Assembly: GCA_038049695.1 (NCBI GenBank)
Contig: CP142454.1
Coordinates: 76,671,501-76,735,500, forward strand
DNA length: 64,000 nucleotides
Source: Cinnamomum chago
Lineage: Eukaryota > Streptophyta > Magnoliopsida > Laurales > Lauraceae
Direction of reading: 5' to 3'
Below, piece by piece: positions 11,403 through 21,479 of this stretch. The translations under genes and the position numbers were made by a program. The notes under the pieces were generated by a model. It did no database searches, was not told where the DNA came from, and saw only the letters and a list, made by a program, of their open reading frames with translations. Within the stretch, counting starts at the first letter, position 1, and every line of letters starts with the position of its first letter.

Positions 11403-12295
11403 ACCTTAAGGGGGCAACACAACATCAGTATTACTGGTGAATGAATATTCCTAATTACATAAGCAGCATAAAACATAATATCACATGATTACCATAATTG
11501 AATCAATATATTATATGCACAATAATACATCCATAAAAATACATCCGTGCCCATGCACCTTACCACGCCTCAAAGGCCTATTGTATACATGTATACCGGT
11601 CCTTATGACCCTGTCTCATCGGACACGTCCCCTATGGACCAGCCGCTATAATGGCTCGGACACTGAGTCCAACATCCCCTGTCCGGGATCTCATCATCTC
11701 ATAACAACCACAGCTCACTATTATTATCAATCTTCCCCATATACATATCAATAGTGTGGGCCCCACCCTTACTAAGTTCATTGTTTACTGCCCCACTCCA
11801 ATTCAAAATTGGTATTATCAGAGTAAGGTTGGTCCACACCATAAAACAATTCACAATATGTAATAAGTAAACATAATGCATATAATTATCTATAATTAGA
11901 TTGATCACAGTTACTCAATTCACCATTAAATTAATCATCTCCCTTTAATTTATCTATATAATAAACTTTATGTGGTCATCACTTACCAATCCTGGGCCAA
12001 ACCCAACTATATCCAGCTCAGATCCATGAACAGAGCCCAGTATTGGGTTGTTCATGCCTGACGGCTTGCCCATATAGCATCCAGTGAGCCCCGCTGGTCT
12101 AAATCACGATCAGGTCTACTCGCTAGGGTTACTCAAGTATAGGCTTTACTCTCAATGGATTGGATTCACCTACAGATATCTTTCCTGGGCCCCACAAGAT
12201 TAACAGACACAATTGAAATTCATAAATCATCCTTATTGTTAACAAAATTGAAGTTCCTGGATAACTAGTCAGATGGAGACCAGGCCACATGGGAC

Positions 12296-12845
12296 CACCA
12301 CCATTGGGATCGTCTCTGAGTCTACTTCAAGACGTGGGGTCCTAATCCACCATTGGTTTAATTAGTGGGTCCCACCATAGATGTCGACCCAAGAGTCTAT
12401 TGCCGTCAGTTTCACGCCTGTAATATTCCATATTTGGTATCCAGTGAGTCCCACTCAACTAAAACATTGGGATCGTCTCTGAGTCTACTTCAAGACGTGG
12501 GGTCCTAATCCACCATTGGTTTAATTAGTGGGTCCCACCATAGATGTCGACCCAAGAGTCTGTTGCCGTCAGTTTCACGCCTGTAATATTCCATATTTGG
12601 TATCCAGTGAGTCCCACTCAACTAAAACAAGATCAGCCATCTAGGTGATGGTCCACCACCATTGGGATCGTCTCTGAGTCTACTTCAAGACGTGGGGTCC
12701 TAATCCACCATTGGTTTAATTAGTGGGTCCCACCATAGATGTCGACCCAAGAGTCTGTTGCCGTCGGTTTCACGCCTGTAATATTCCAGATTTGGTATCC
12801 AGTGAGTCCCACTCAACTAAAACAAGATCAGCCATCTAGGTGATG
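12296..12845. repeat. Segment present three times in the 3' LTR, once in the 5' LTR
   Basis: The block starting CCACCATTGGGATCGTCTC and ending in CCCACTCAACTAAAAC (with or without AAGATCAGCCATCTAGG) occurs from 12296, about 12465 and about 12652. The partner LTR has it once (18848-19045). The tandem expansion therefore happened after, or during, this insertion. Confidence 0.85.
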
Positions 12846-13722
12846 GTCGACCCCTGCTACACTAACATCCTATTGGATCTGATCCATCATCAGATCATGT
12901 TCTGGGTCCACAAGTCCAAAACGTGATTCACTGATTTCCTGTACATAGTCACGCCTGACTGTATTGATCCTATTGCTCTATGGGTCCCACTGATCACAAC
13001 CCCAGATGTCCCACTACACCCTGGTCGCCCATCAATCCTCTTCCAGATGTGGGGTTCTGATTCTCCATCTAGTGGGCCATGGGGTCCCACAATCCACCAA
13101 TTTCCATACACAACCTGTCGACAGTCTCTGTTTTCAACTAAATTCATGCCTATTCAATATATATTCAATAAAAATAGCACTCCATCCTATTCGTATTCTT
13201 CCATCAACCATGAACATATGATTTCTGAACTCAAAACAGATTTCCATAACCATTCCATGTTACAGAAAACATCTCTACACACTGATCAATTCAAAAAAAA
13301 GAATTGGATCACCTGCCATTATCAAACATCTTGATTAATTAACTCATTAACTAGGAAGATCCACTCACCTTTGATACATGATTGTAGCTCTTTCGATGTG
13401 CGGATGCGAATAGGACATCAATCTTCCTCTCCTTCTCCTAGATTGCAGCCCACAGTCTTTCTCATAATTTTTCCAACTTAAATCACTATAATAGGGTCGT
13501 TGGTTTGCTTATGCATCAATATATAAGGAGAAGACAAGTCCTAATCCTAATATATCTCTAGTTTCCTCTACTATAGTTGTTATACAACTCCAGTCCCAAA
13601 ACAAAACGTGGGACACTTTCCAAATTCTAATTCCTTAATAAGTAGTATTACTAATTTCACAAAAAGAGAACCACTAAAGTGCTACCTGGGCCAGACTAAT
13701 CCTAGCCCATAATACAGGATAT

Positions 13723-14020
13723 TGTAATAATATGTGAAGAAGGGAGAGGAAGAAGAAGAATAACAGTGGGAGAAGGTCGTGCATCCATCGAGCATCGACA
13801 GTTCTATTTATATTGATGTTATGCCTTAATCAAGGCTCTAATTAAGTAAAGAATACAAATTAGATACAAATTATAATCACAAAAGAATGGAAAGAATAAA
13901 TTACATCCTATACATAGCAAGAGATAAATCAGGGACTAAATCTTATCCTATGAGAATATATCCCACGTGTAGGCTTTTGAATATGGACCTTTGTTTGGGC
14001 TGGGCGTATTATCTTCTACA
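13723..14020 (-). mobile_element. Second solo LTR (298 bp) with GATAT target duplication
   Basis: The insert is TGTAATAATATG...CTTCTACA, flanked by GATAT at 13718-13722 and GATAT at 14021-14025. Removal restores the gypsy LTR start as seen at 19911-19918. A TATA-like TATAAATA on the minus strand near 13815 suggests minus orientation. The parent element is unknown. The purine-rich GAAGAAGGGAGAGGAAGAAG at 13737-13756 lies inside it and is not a polypurine tract of the gypsy element. Confidence 0.75.
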
Positions 14021-14063
14021 GATATTACATACTCCCCTCCTTGGGAAATTTGGTCCTCCAAAT

Positions 14064-16203
14064 TTAAAACATACCAGTGGTGGAAAGACGCGGATACTTC
14101 TTTTGGACCTCGTCCTCGATCTCCCACGTAGCTTCATTTGAATCCTGATGCGTCCAGAGCACCTTGACTAGTCGGACTGTTCGTCTCCGCAACACCCTCT
14201 CCTTGGTGCCTATGATTGCAACAGGGCTCTCCTCATAGGATAAATCTGGCTGTAAATTCATTGGTTCGAAATCTAACACATGAGACAGGTCTGGTTCATA
14301 CTTTTTCAACATGGATACATGAAACACCTTATGAACTCCAGCTAACTGCGGTGGTAGTTCCAATTCGTATGCGTTCCCATCGCTCACGCGCCCTGTAATT
14401 TTGAATGGTCCAATGTATCTCGGGCTTAGCTTTCCTTTCTTGCCGAATCGCATCACTCCCTTCGTCGGAGAAACTTTGAGGAATACCGAGTCACCTACCA
14501 CAAATTCCAATTCTCGTCGGCGTTTATCTGCATAACTCTTTTGGCGACTCTGAGCAGTCTTCAATCTGTCCCGGATTTTCTTAATATTCTCAGTAGAGGT
14601 TTGCACCCATTCAGGGCCTAAAATCCGCCTATCGCCCACCTCTTCCCAACAAATTGGAGAGCGGCAACTCCTGCCGTACAAGGCCTTGAAAGGAGCCATC
14701 TGAATACTCGAATGATAGCTATTGTTATAAGCAAACTCTGCCAGCGGTAAATGCTCGTCCCAACTGTCACTGAAATCTATAGCACAAGCGCGAAGCATGT
14801 CTTCTAGAGTTTGATTCGTCCTTTCCGTCTGTCCATCAGTCTGAGGGTGATATGCCGTGCTAAAATTCAGTTTCGTACCCATAGCCTTCTGTAAGCTCTT
14901 CCAAAACTGTGAAACAAATCTGGTATCCCTGTCTGATACAATCGATGCGGGAATGCCATGCAACCTCACAATCTCCCGAACATATGTTTTGGCCAGGTGC
15001 TCCATGGTAGTTCTTCCTTTCAACGGTATGAAGTGCGCTGATTTGGTCAATCGGTCCACAATTACCCAAATTATTTCATTTTGCCTTGAGGTCCTGGGAA
15101 ATCCTGAAATAAAATCCATTGTGATATGTTCCCATTTCCATTCTGGAATAGGTAGCGGTTGCAATAATCCCCCCGGCTTCCTATGATCAGCCTTCACTTG
15201 TTGACAAGTAAAACACCGTCCAACAAACTCAGTAACATCATTTTTCATACCGATCCACCAAAATCTGATTTTTAAGTTTTGATACATCTTGGTGTTCCCT
15301 GGATGGATGGTATATCTGGTGTGATGTGCTTCCTTCAAAATTTTATCTTTGATTTCCTTAATATTTGGGACACAAAGTCTGCCTCGAAAGTATAACACGT
15401 CATTAACAACGGAGAAGTCCGGTTTATTATCCAGTTTGTCGAAGATTTCCACTAGTGCCTTGTCATCTCGCTGATGATCTTTTATTCTCTGAATTAATTC
15501 GGGTTGAACCTTGAAACTTCCCAATAGTACTTTTTCACCAATAGGCCATAAATTTGCATCCAAGTCCTTGATCTCTTCAAGTAGTCGCCACTCAGTAGTA
15601 AGACAAGCCATCTATGCTGATTTCCTACTTAAGGTGTCGGCTACAACATTCGCCTTTCCTGGATGATAAAATATAGAGAAATTATAATCTTTCAAGAATT
15701 CCATCCATCTTCGTTGGCGCAAATTCAACTCTTTTTGAGAAAATACATATTTGAGGCTCTTGTGATCTGTATATACTTTGAATTCTTCACCGTAAAGGTA
15801 GTGTCTCCAAATTTTCAATGCAAAAACTACAGCTGCCAACTCTAGGTCGTGCGTAGCATAATTTTGTTCATGAACCTTTAGCTGTCTGGAAGCATATGCA
15901 ATCACCTTTCCATGCTGCATGAGAACACACCCTAGCCCTTGCAACGACGCATCGCAATAGATAACAAATCCTCCACTCCCAGCCAGAAGGGCGAGTATTG
16001 GTACCGACGTCAGTTTACCTTTCAATGTTTTGAAGCTACCCTCACATTTCTCGTCCCAAGTGAACGGAACATCCTTCCTTGTGAGTCTGGTTAATGGTCC
16101 AGCAATCGTAGAGAATCCTTGTACGAACCTTCGATAATAACCCGCCAGGCCTAAGAAGCTTCGAACTTCTGAAACATTTGTAGGTCGCTTCCACGTCATG
16201 GCG
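14064..16203 (-). pseudogene. Ty3/gypsy (Tekay/Del-type) pol: RT tail, RNase H, integrase, CHD end
   Basis: 16199-15612 encodes the end of RT ([17 protein letters not shown]) and RNase H ([56 protein letters not shown]). An in-frame TAG at 15612-15614 follows, then 15611-14064 encodes a full-looking integrase: HHCC finger (HPGNTKMYQNLK...FTCQQVK), core (MDFISGFPR, SDRDTRFVSQFWKSL, YHPQTDGQTERTNQTLEDML), the GPFKITGRV domain, and an ATWEIEDE chromodomain-like end typical of chromoviruses of the Tekay/Del group. Protease and the RT catalytic core are absent: gag is joined directly to RT tail at an 8-bp repeat (GTCATGGC, 16195-16202 and 16205-16212). The element cannot move on its own. Confidence 0.93.
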
Positions 16204-17464
16204 AGTCATGGCAAAGAGCCTTCCGTTTTGCTGGTGTTCCGCCTGGTTCCCACCTTGGTTATTCCGGCCAAGGTTGTAATGCTGTCCTTGGGGTGGGTTC
16301 TGTTGATTTCCACAGGGCTGATGTGTCTGATTCTGATAATAACACTGGTTTTGTGGACGTTCTCGACCCTGCTGATTTTGCGGAAGTGCTTGTCCTTGTG
16401 TCTGGATTTGATTCCTTCCCTGCTTACTGGGGCAGTCCTTGACTTGGTGCCCTTCCTGACCACAACCGCAACATCTACCTTTCCGTTTGGCCTGATTTCT
16501 CTTCCTGACCTCTGGACAATCTTTTACCTTATGACCTCCCTTTCCACACCCAAAGCACACTCCAGGTCTTTCCGGCATTGATTTGTTTCATGTGATCCTC
16601 CACAATGGTTGCAGACTGGCTTGGCTCCAGTTTTTTGTTTCTTATTAGGGAACTGATGCTTGGAGTTGTCTGTTTCTCCTTCAGTGGACGTCATTTGAGT
16701 CTGCCTCTTTATGTCTTCGATGGCTTCTTCTGAGACGAAAGCTTTTCTTAAAGCTTCAGCATAAGTCTTTGGTTCATGCAGCTTCACGTCCTTTTTGATG
16801 TCTGGTCTAAGACCGTTCGAGAATCGTTTCATCTTTTCTTCTTCTGTAACCACTAATGTTTCAGCTCTGTAAACTTAAGAGCGTACTTGGCTATCGTCAA
16901 ATTTCCTGCACCAAAGTTTCAAACTCTTTTTTCTTCTGAGCCCTAATATAATCTGGTATAAACTTCTTGATAAATTCTCGTTTGAAGAAGGCCCAAGTAA
17001 TTTCTGTTTCTTGCCCATTGAATGACCTCTTGGCTGCCTTCCACCATCCATTCCTTCGCATCACCTTCTAATTTAAATGCTGCAACTAAGGCTTTTTGAT
17101 GTTCTGTACATCCCATAACTTCAAAGATTCCTTCCATGTGTTCAGCCCATTTATTTGCATCCCAAGGGTTAGTTGTTTCTTCAAAGCTCTTGGGGCGAAA
17201 TTCATTGAATCTTTTATATAAGGTATCTCTTCCACGATTCTTGCCCCCATTGATGCTACCTTCACCCGAACCATATCTGTTATTACTCTGTCCCTCACCA
17301 TTCTCACTTTGATGGTGGTAAATAACGGAGATCTGCTCTTGAACCTGTGCATACACCTTCATAAAGTTTTCAAACATTTGCCGAGCGTACTCCGGCATCT
17401 CCATAGTTCCACTGTTTGGTCGAACATTGTTGTTCGCATTCTCATTTCGAGTAACATTGTCCAT
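16204..17464 (-). pseudogene. Ty3/gypsy gag with three zinc knuckles, frameshifted
   Basis: 17464-16943 begins the gag (MDNVTRNENANNNVRPNS) with a Gly/Asn-rich N-terminus and then the retrotransposon gag fold (RFNEFRPKSFEETTNPWDA, AFKLEGDAKEWM). Frames 16853-16524 and 16578-16206 carry the C-terminal half with three knuckles: CNHCGGSHETNQC, CFGCGKGGHKVKDC and CCGCGQEGHQVKDC. A Gln/Asn-rich stretch and RLFAMTRHD follow, where protease should begin. At least two frameshifts (near 16940 and near 16560) separate the pieces. The start follows the tRNA primer site by about 140 bp. Confidence 0.9.
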
Positions 17465-17603
17465 CGTCTTATTCTTTTTGCAGAATTTGTGAGCTAAAAG
17501 ATCATAAACAATATACCTTACTTAATCTCTACCTTTGACAGCCCCAATGTCCTCACCACGTGACCTATGGGTTGCTAATTCTTTTAGTCGCCCAAAACCT
17601 TAT

Positions 17604-17615
17604 GCTCTGATACCA
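17604..17615 (-). promoter_or_regulatory. Primer binding site (tRNA-Met) of the gypsy element
   Basis: The minus strand reads TGGTATCAGAGC, complementary to the 3' end of initiator tRNA-Met, three bases after the LTR end ..GTCGTGACA. It marks the 5' LTR boundary at 17619. Confidence 0.92.
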
Positions 17616-17618
17616 CTT

Positions 17619-19918
17619 TGTCACGACCCAAATTCCGGGGCCCTGTCGGATATCCGGATCGTGATAACTTGGCAATGTATACCATTCATTTATCAAATTA
17701 TTCGCATAAGAGATTTGGCATATAAATCAACTATAATTCCAATTAATTTAAATAAAGTCAAACAATATCAAAAATCTCTGAATAATCCAAATCCCTATGT
17801 TCTAACTCACATAATAATGTACTAATCATTAATCAATTGCTAAACAAAAGCTAAATCTTCTGTCACTCATATGAATATTTCCCGCTCTCTCTTCAGCCAC
17901 GCATGAAATCTACGTGATGAGCGCCATCCTGATTTATCCCACCCATAGTAAGATTACCTTAAGGGGGCAACACAACATCAGTATTACTGGTGAATGAATA
18001 TTCCTAATTACATAAGTAGCATAAAACATAATATCACATGATTACCATAATTGAATCAATATATTATATGCACAATAATACATCCATAAAAATACATCCG
18101 TGCCCATGCACCTTACCACGCCTCAAAGGCCTATTGTATACATGTATACCGGTCCTTATGACCCTGTCTCATCGGACATGTCCCCTATGGACCAGCCGCT
18201 ATAATGGCTCGGACACTGAGTCCAACATCCCCTGTCCGGGATCTCATCATCTCATAACAACCACAGCTCAATATTATTATCAATCTTCCCCATATACATA
18301 TCAATAGTGTGGGCCCCACCCTTACTAAGTTCATTGTTTACTGCGCCACTCCAATTCAAAATTGGTATTATCAGAGTAAGGTTGGTCCACACCATAAAAC
18401 AATTCACAATATGTAATAAGTAAACATAATGCATATAATTATCTATAATTAGATTGATCACAGTTACTCAATTCACCATTAAATTAACCATCTCCCTTTA
18501 ATTTATCTATATAATAAACTTTATGTGGTCATCACTTACCAATCCTGGGCCAAACCCAACTATATCCAGCTCAGATCCATGAACAGAGCCCAGTTTGGGT
18601 TGTCCACGCCTGACGGCTTGCCCATATAGCATCCAGTGAGCCCCGCTAGTCTAAATCACGATCAGGTCTACTCTCTAGGGTTACTCAAGTATAGGCTTTA
18701 CTCTCAATGAATTGGATTCACCTACAGATATCTTTCCTGGGCCCCACAAGATTAACAGACACAATTGAAATTCATAAATCATCCTTATTGTTAACAAAAT
18801 TGAAGTTCCTGGATAACTAGTCAGATGGAGACCAGGCCACATGGGACCCCCACCATTGGGATCGTCTCTGAGTCTACTTCAAGACGTGGGGTCCTAAACA
18901 CCATTGGTTTAATTAGTGGGTCCCACCATAGATGTCGACCCAAGAGTCTGTTGCCGTCGGTTTCACGCCTGTAATATTCCAGATTTGGTATCCAGTGAGT
19001 CCCACTCAACTAAAACAAGATCAGCCATCTAGGTGATGGTCGACCAGGCTACACTAACATCCTATTGGATCTGATACATCATCAGATCATGTTCTGGGTC
19101 CACAAGTCCAAAACGTGATTCACTGTTTTCCTGTACATAGTCACGCCTGACTGTATTGATCCTATTGCTCTATGGGTCCCACTGATCACAACCCCAAATG
19201 TCCCACTACACCCTGGTCGCCCATCAATCCTCTTCCAGATGTGGGGTTCTGATTCTCCATCTAGTGGGCCATGGGGTCCCACAATCCACCAATTTCCATA
19301 CACAACCTGTCGACAGTCTCTGTTTTCAACTAAATTCATGCCTATTCAATATATATTCAATAAAAATAGCACTCCATCCTATTCGTATTCTTCCATCAAC
19401 CATGAACATATGATTTCTGAACTCAAAACAGATTTCCATAACCATTCCATGTTACAGAAAACATCTCTACACACTGATCAATTCAAAAAAAAGAATTGGA
19501 TCACCTGCCATTATCAAACATCTTGATTAATTAACTCATTAACTAGGAAGATTCACTCACCTTTGATACGTGATTGTAGCTCTTTCGATGTGCGGATGCG
19601 AATAGGACATCAATCTTCCTCTCCTTCTCCTAGATTGCAGCCCACAGTCTTTCTCAGAATTTTTCCAACTTAAATCACTATAATAGGGTCGTTGGTTTGC
19701 TTATGCATCAATATATAAGGAGAAGACAAGTCCTAATCCTAATATATCTCTAGTTTCCTCTACTATAGTTGTTATACAACTCCAGTCCCAAAACAAAACG
19801 TGGGATACTTTCCAAATTCTAATTCCTTAATAAGTAGTATTACTAATTTCACAAAAAGAGAACCACTAAAGTGCTACTTGGGCCAGACTAATCCTGGCCC
19901 ATAATACAGGATATTACA
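17619..19918 (-). repeat. 5' LTR of the Tekay-type gypsy element (2,300 bp)
   Basis: On the minus strand it runs from TGTAATATCCTG (19918) to GGGTCGTGACA (17619), TG...CA, next to the primer site. The right flank is TCCAC. The left partner is truncated, so the target duplication cannot be tested. It matches 11403-14029 closely apart from the triplication, the solo LTR and the missing end there. Confidence 0.9.
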
Positions 19919-19924
19919 TCCACC

Positions 19925-20815
19925 ATCATGAACAAATTGCCATAGGCATGCTCAGAAAAAGAGTTTACAAAAGGTGAACTTCTCACATGCCTTAAAATTG
20001 AGGAAAAAGCAAGCCACAATTGCAACACTCAGACATATGAGGGAACAAAGAGTCCTCATTGCACAGGAAAAACAACAAGTTGATATATGCAAAAGAATTG
20101 ATTAACAGGGCACTATCAGCAATGAACCAGCTGAAACAAGGAGCAGAGAAGGATAGCATTTTTCTCCTCTATCAAGAAACGTGTGAATATGTCCCGAATT
20201 TTCTTTTAAAAGAAGCAAACAACACAGCAAGAGATGCAGAAAAATAAGCCCTCTTTATCACAGGGTTTGTCAAAATATATAGAATTGGCAAACCAAAAGG
20301 ATATGCAAATTCTACAGAGAATATTAAAAAGGATAATAGGAGAATATCCTTGCACACTGAGGACGATTGTCTTAACAGGCGATACATTCATCCTCATACA
20401 AATTCTAGAAGAAGTTCCTTGTCTCTCATGGATCAATGCAAAGGACATGCCTGATCTTCCTAATCAAGCCTTTATACAGAGGAGGAAATCCTGAAGCAGA
20501 GAGCTTTGAACTGATCTAGTACCATCTAGGAGAACACTCAGAAGATCGGTACACTCTATACATCTCCACCAACCTTGTCATCCAAACAACGGAGATCCAA
20601 GCGGTACGGTTGAAAAAATGAAGAAAAACCATACCCCAATCCGGATTGACCTGCCCAGCTCACTAACCGAAGCCACTGCTCTCGGAATATCCGACTCAAC
20701 CATATTCGAATTGGCAAACCAAGTCGCCCCAGACGGACCTGAAGACATGGATCTCAACCATGGCTCACTAACCTACAGGCCAGTATCGCTTTCGACGTAT
20801 CCAGGTGCAGCATAG
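19925..20815 (+). pseudogene. EPRV ORF B, second lineage, broken
   Basis: Broken plus-strand frames align in order with ORF B at 27.2-28.17 kb but are clearly diverged. Examples: LIYAKELINRALSAMNQL against NLYVKELINST, DRYTLYISTNLVIQ against EWYTLYYSSSLVIQ, and LTEATALGISDSTIFELANQ against LPEVTALGLSEPRVSELAQK. The shared ending and the TATA promoter right after it show synteny. Several frameshifts and stops. Function unknown. Confidence 0.6.
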
Positions 20816-20998
20816 AACCCAATGACCAACAGTCTAAAGCAGAAAACAATTAATATTTTATCCATCGAATCCTTTGGGATTCTAATATGAAGATAATGGC
20901 GGACTCCATCTCCCAGGCTGTCCCCTGCACAGTTAGTCCGTGAATCCTCGGACTCTTATCTGTTAATACATTGTAATTTTATGTTTTGAAATCCGCTG

Positions 20999-21470
20999 CC
21001 TATAAAAGGCGAAAAGCTTATTATAGTAGAACCTCCAATAAAAGATTAGAGAAGATAGAAGATAGGAAGCTTGTGAGGTATGGAAGGCTAGGCCTCTCTC
21101 CGAAGTAGCCGGAAGGCCGATGCCTACCTTGTAATTTGTTTGTATTCTTAACCTTGCTTATATTTGTAATAATATGTTTGTTATGATTTGCTATCATGCT
21201 TACTCTATATCTCTGATGAAGAATGTAGTAAGCCCCATAGTGATAGTCGGATACATATGGACCAAGAGGACTATTTTGCCATTAGCCAATGGAGGGCGTT
21301 AAGCGTTGTTGTCCGTTGTCTGCATAGGGGGCTAGAAGACGAGTCCTAAAGATATTGTATTAGTGAATAGTGAAATATTGTTCTTCATTGAGGCTACAAA
21401 AAGCCTTGAGAAAAGGAGGATGACCAGAAGCGTGGACCATAACCCACATGTTATTATATTTATAAGGATG
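20999..21470 (+). promoter_or_regulatory. EPRV promoter and leader, second lineage
   Basis: CCTATAAAAGGCG at 20998-21010 is a TATA box. An AATAAAAG (possible poly(A) signal, as in pararetrovirus leaders) and the GCCTCTCTCCGAAGTAGCCGG element at about 21095 follow. Downstream are GCCATTAGCCAATGGAGGGCG near 21280 and GGACCATAACCCACATG near 21437. The 3' end abuts the inverted RT tail of the next fragment at about 21470-21500. Confidence 0.65.
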
Positions 21471-21479
21471 GTCTGAACT

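Larger units (their letters stand above)
11403..14029 (-). repeat. 3' LTR of the Tekay-type gypsy element, end-truncated and carrying insertions
   Basis: It is nearly identical to 17956-19918 over its length. On the minus strand it starts TGTAATATC right after a polypurine tract (CCCAAGGAGGGGAGTA, minus strand of 14030-14045). Its last ~337 bp (the part equal to 17619-17955) are missing, so the left edge at 11403 is a break against EPRV leader DNA. Inside it are a triplicated segment (12296-12845) and a 298-bp solo LTR (13723-14020). Short ORFs in it occur identically in the other LTR and are not genes. Confidence 0.88.

Noticed and set aside
11485..11754. ORF of 89 codons repeated at 18038-18307 (and similar pairs at 13006-13334 / 19198-19526)
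   Set aside because: They occur identically because they lie in the two LTRs of one gypsy element; no protein motif, and LTR DNA is conserved for other reasons.
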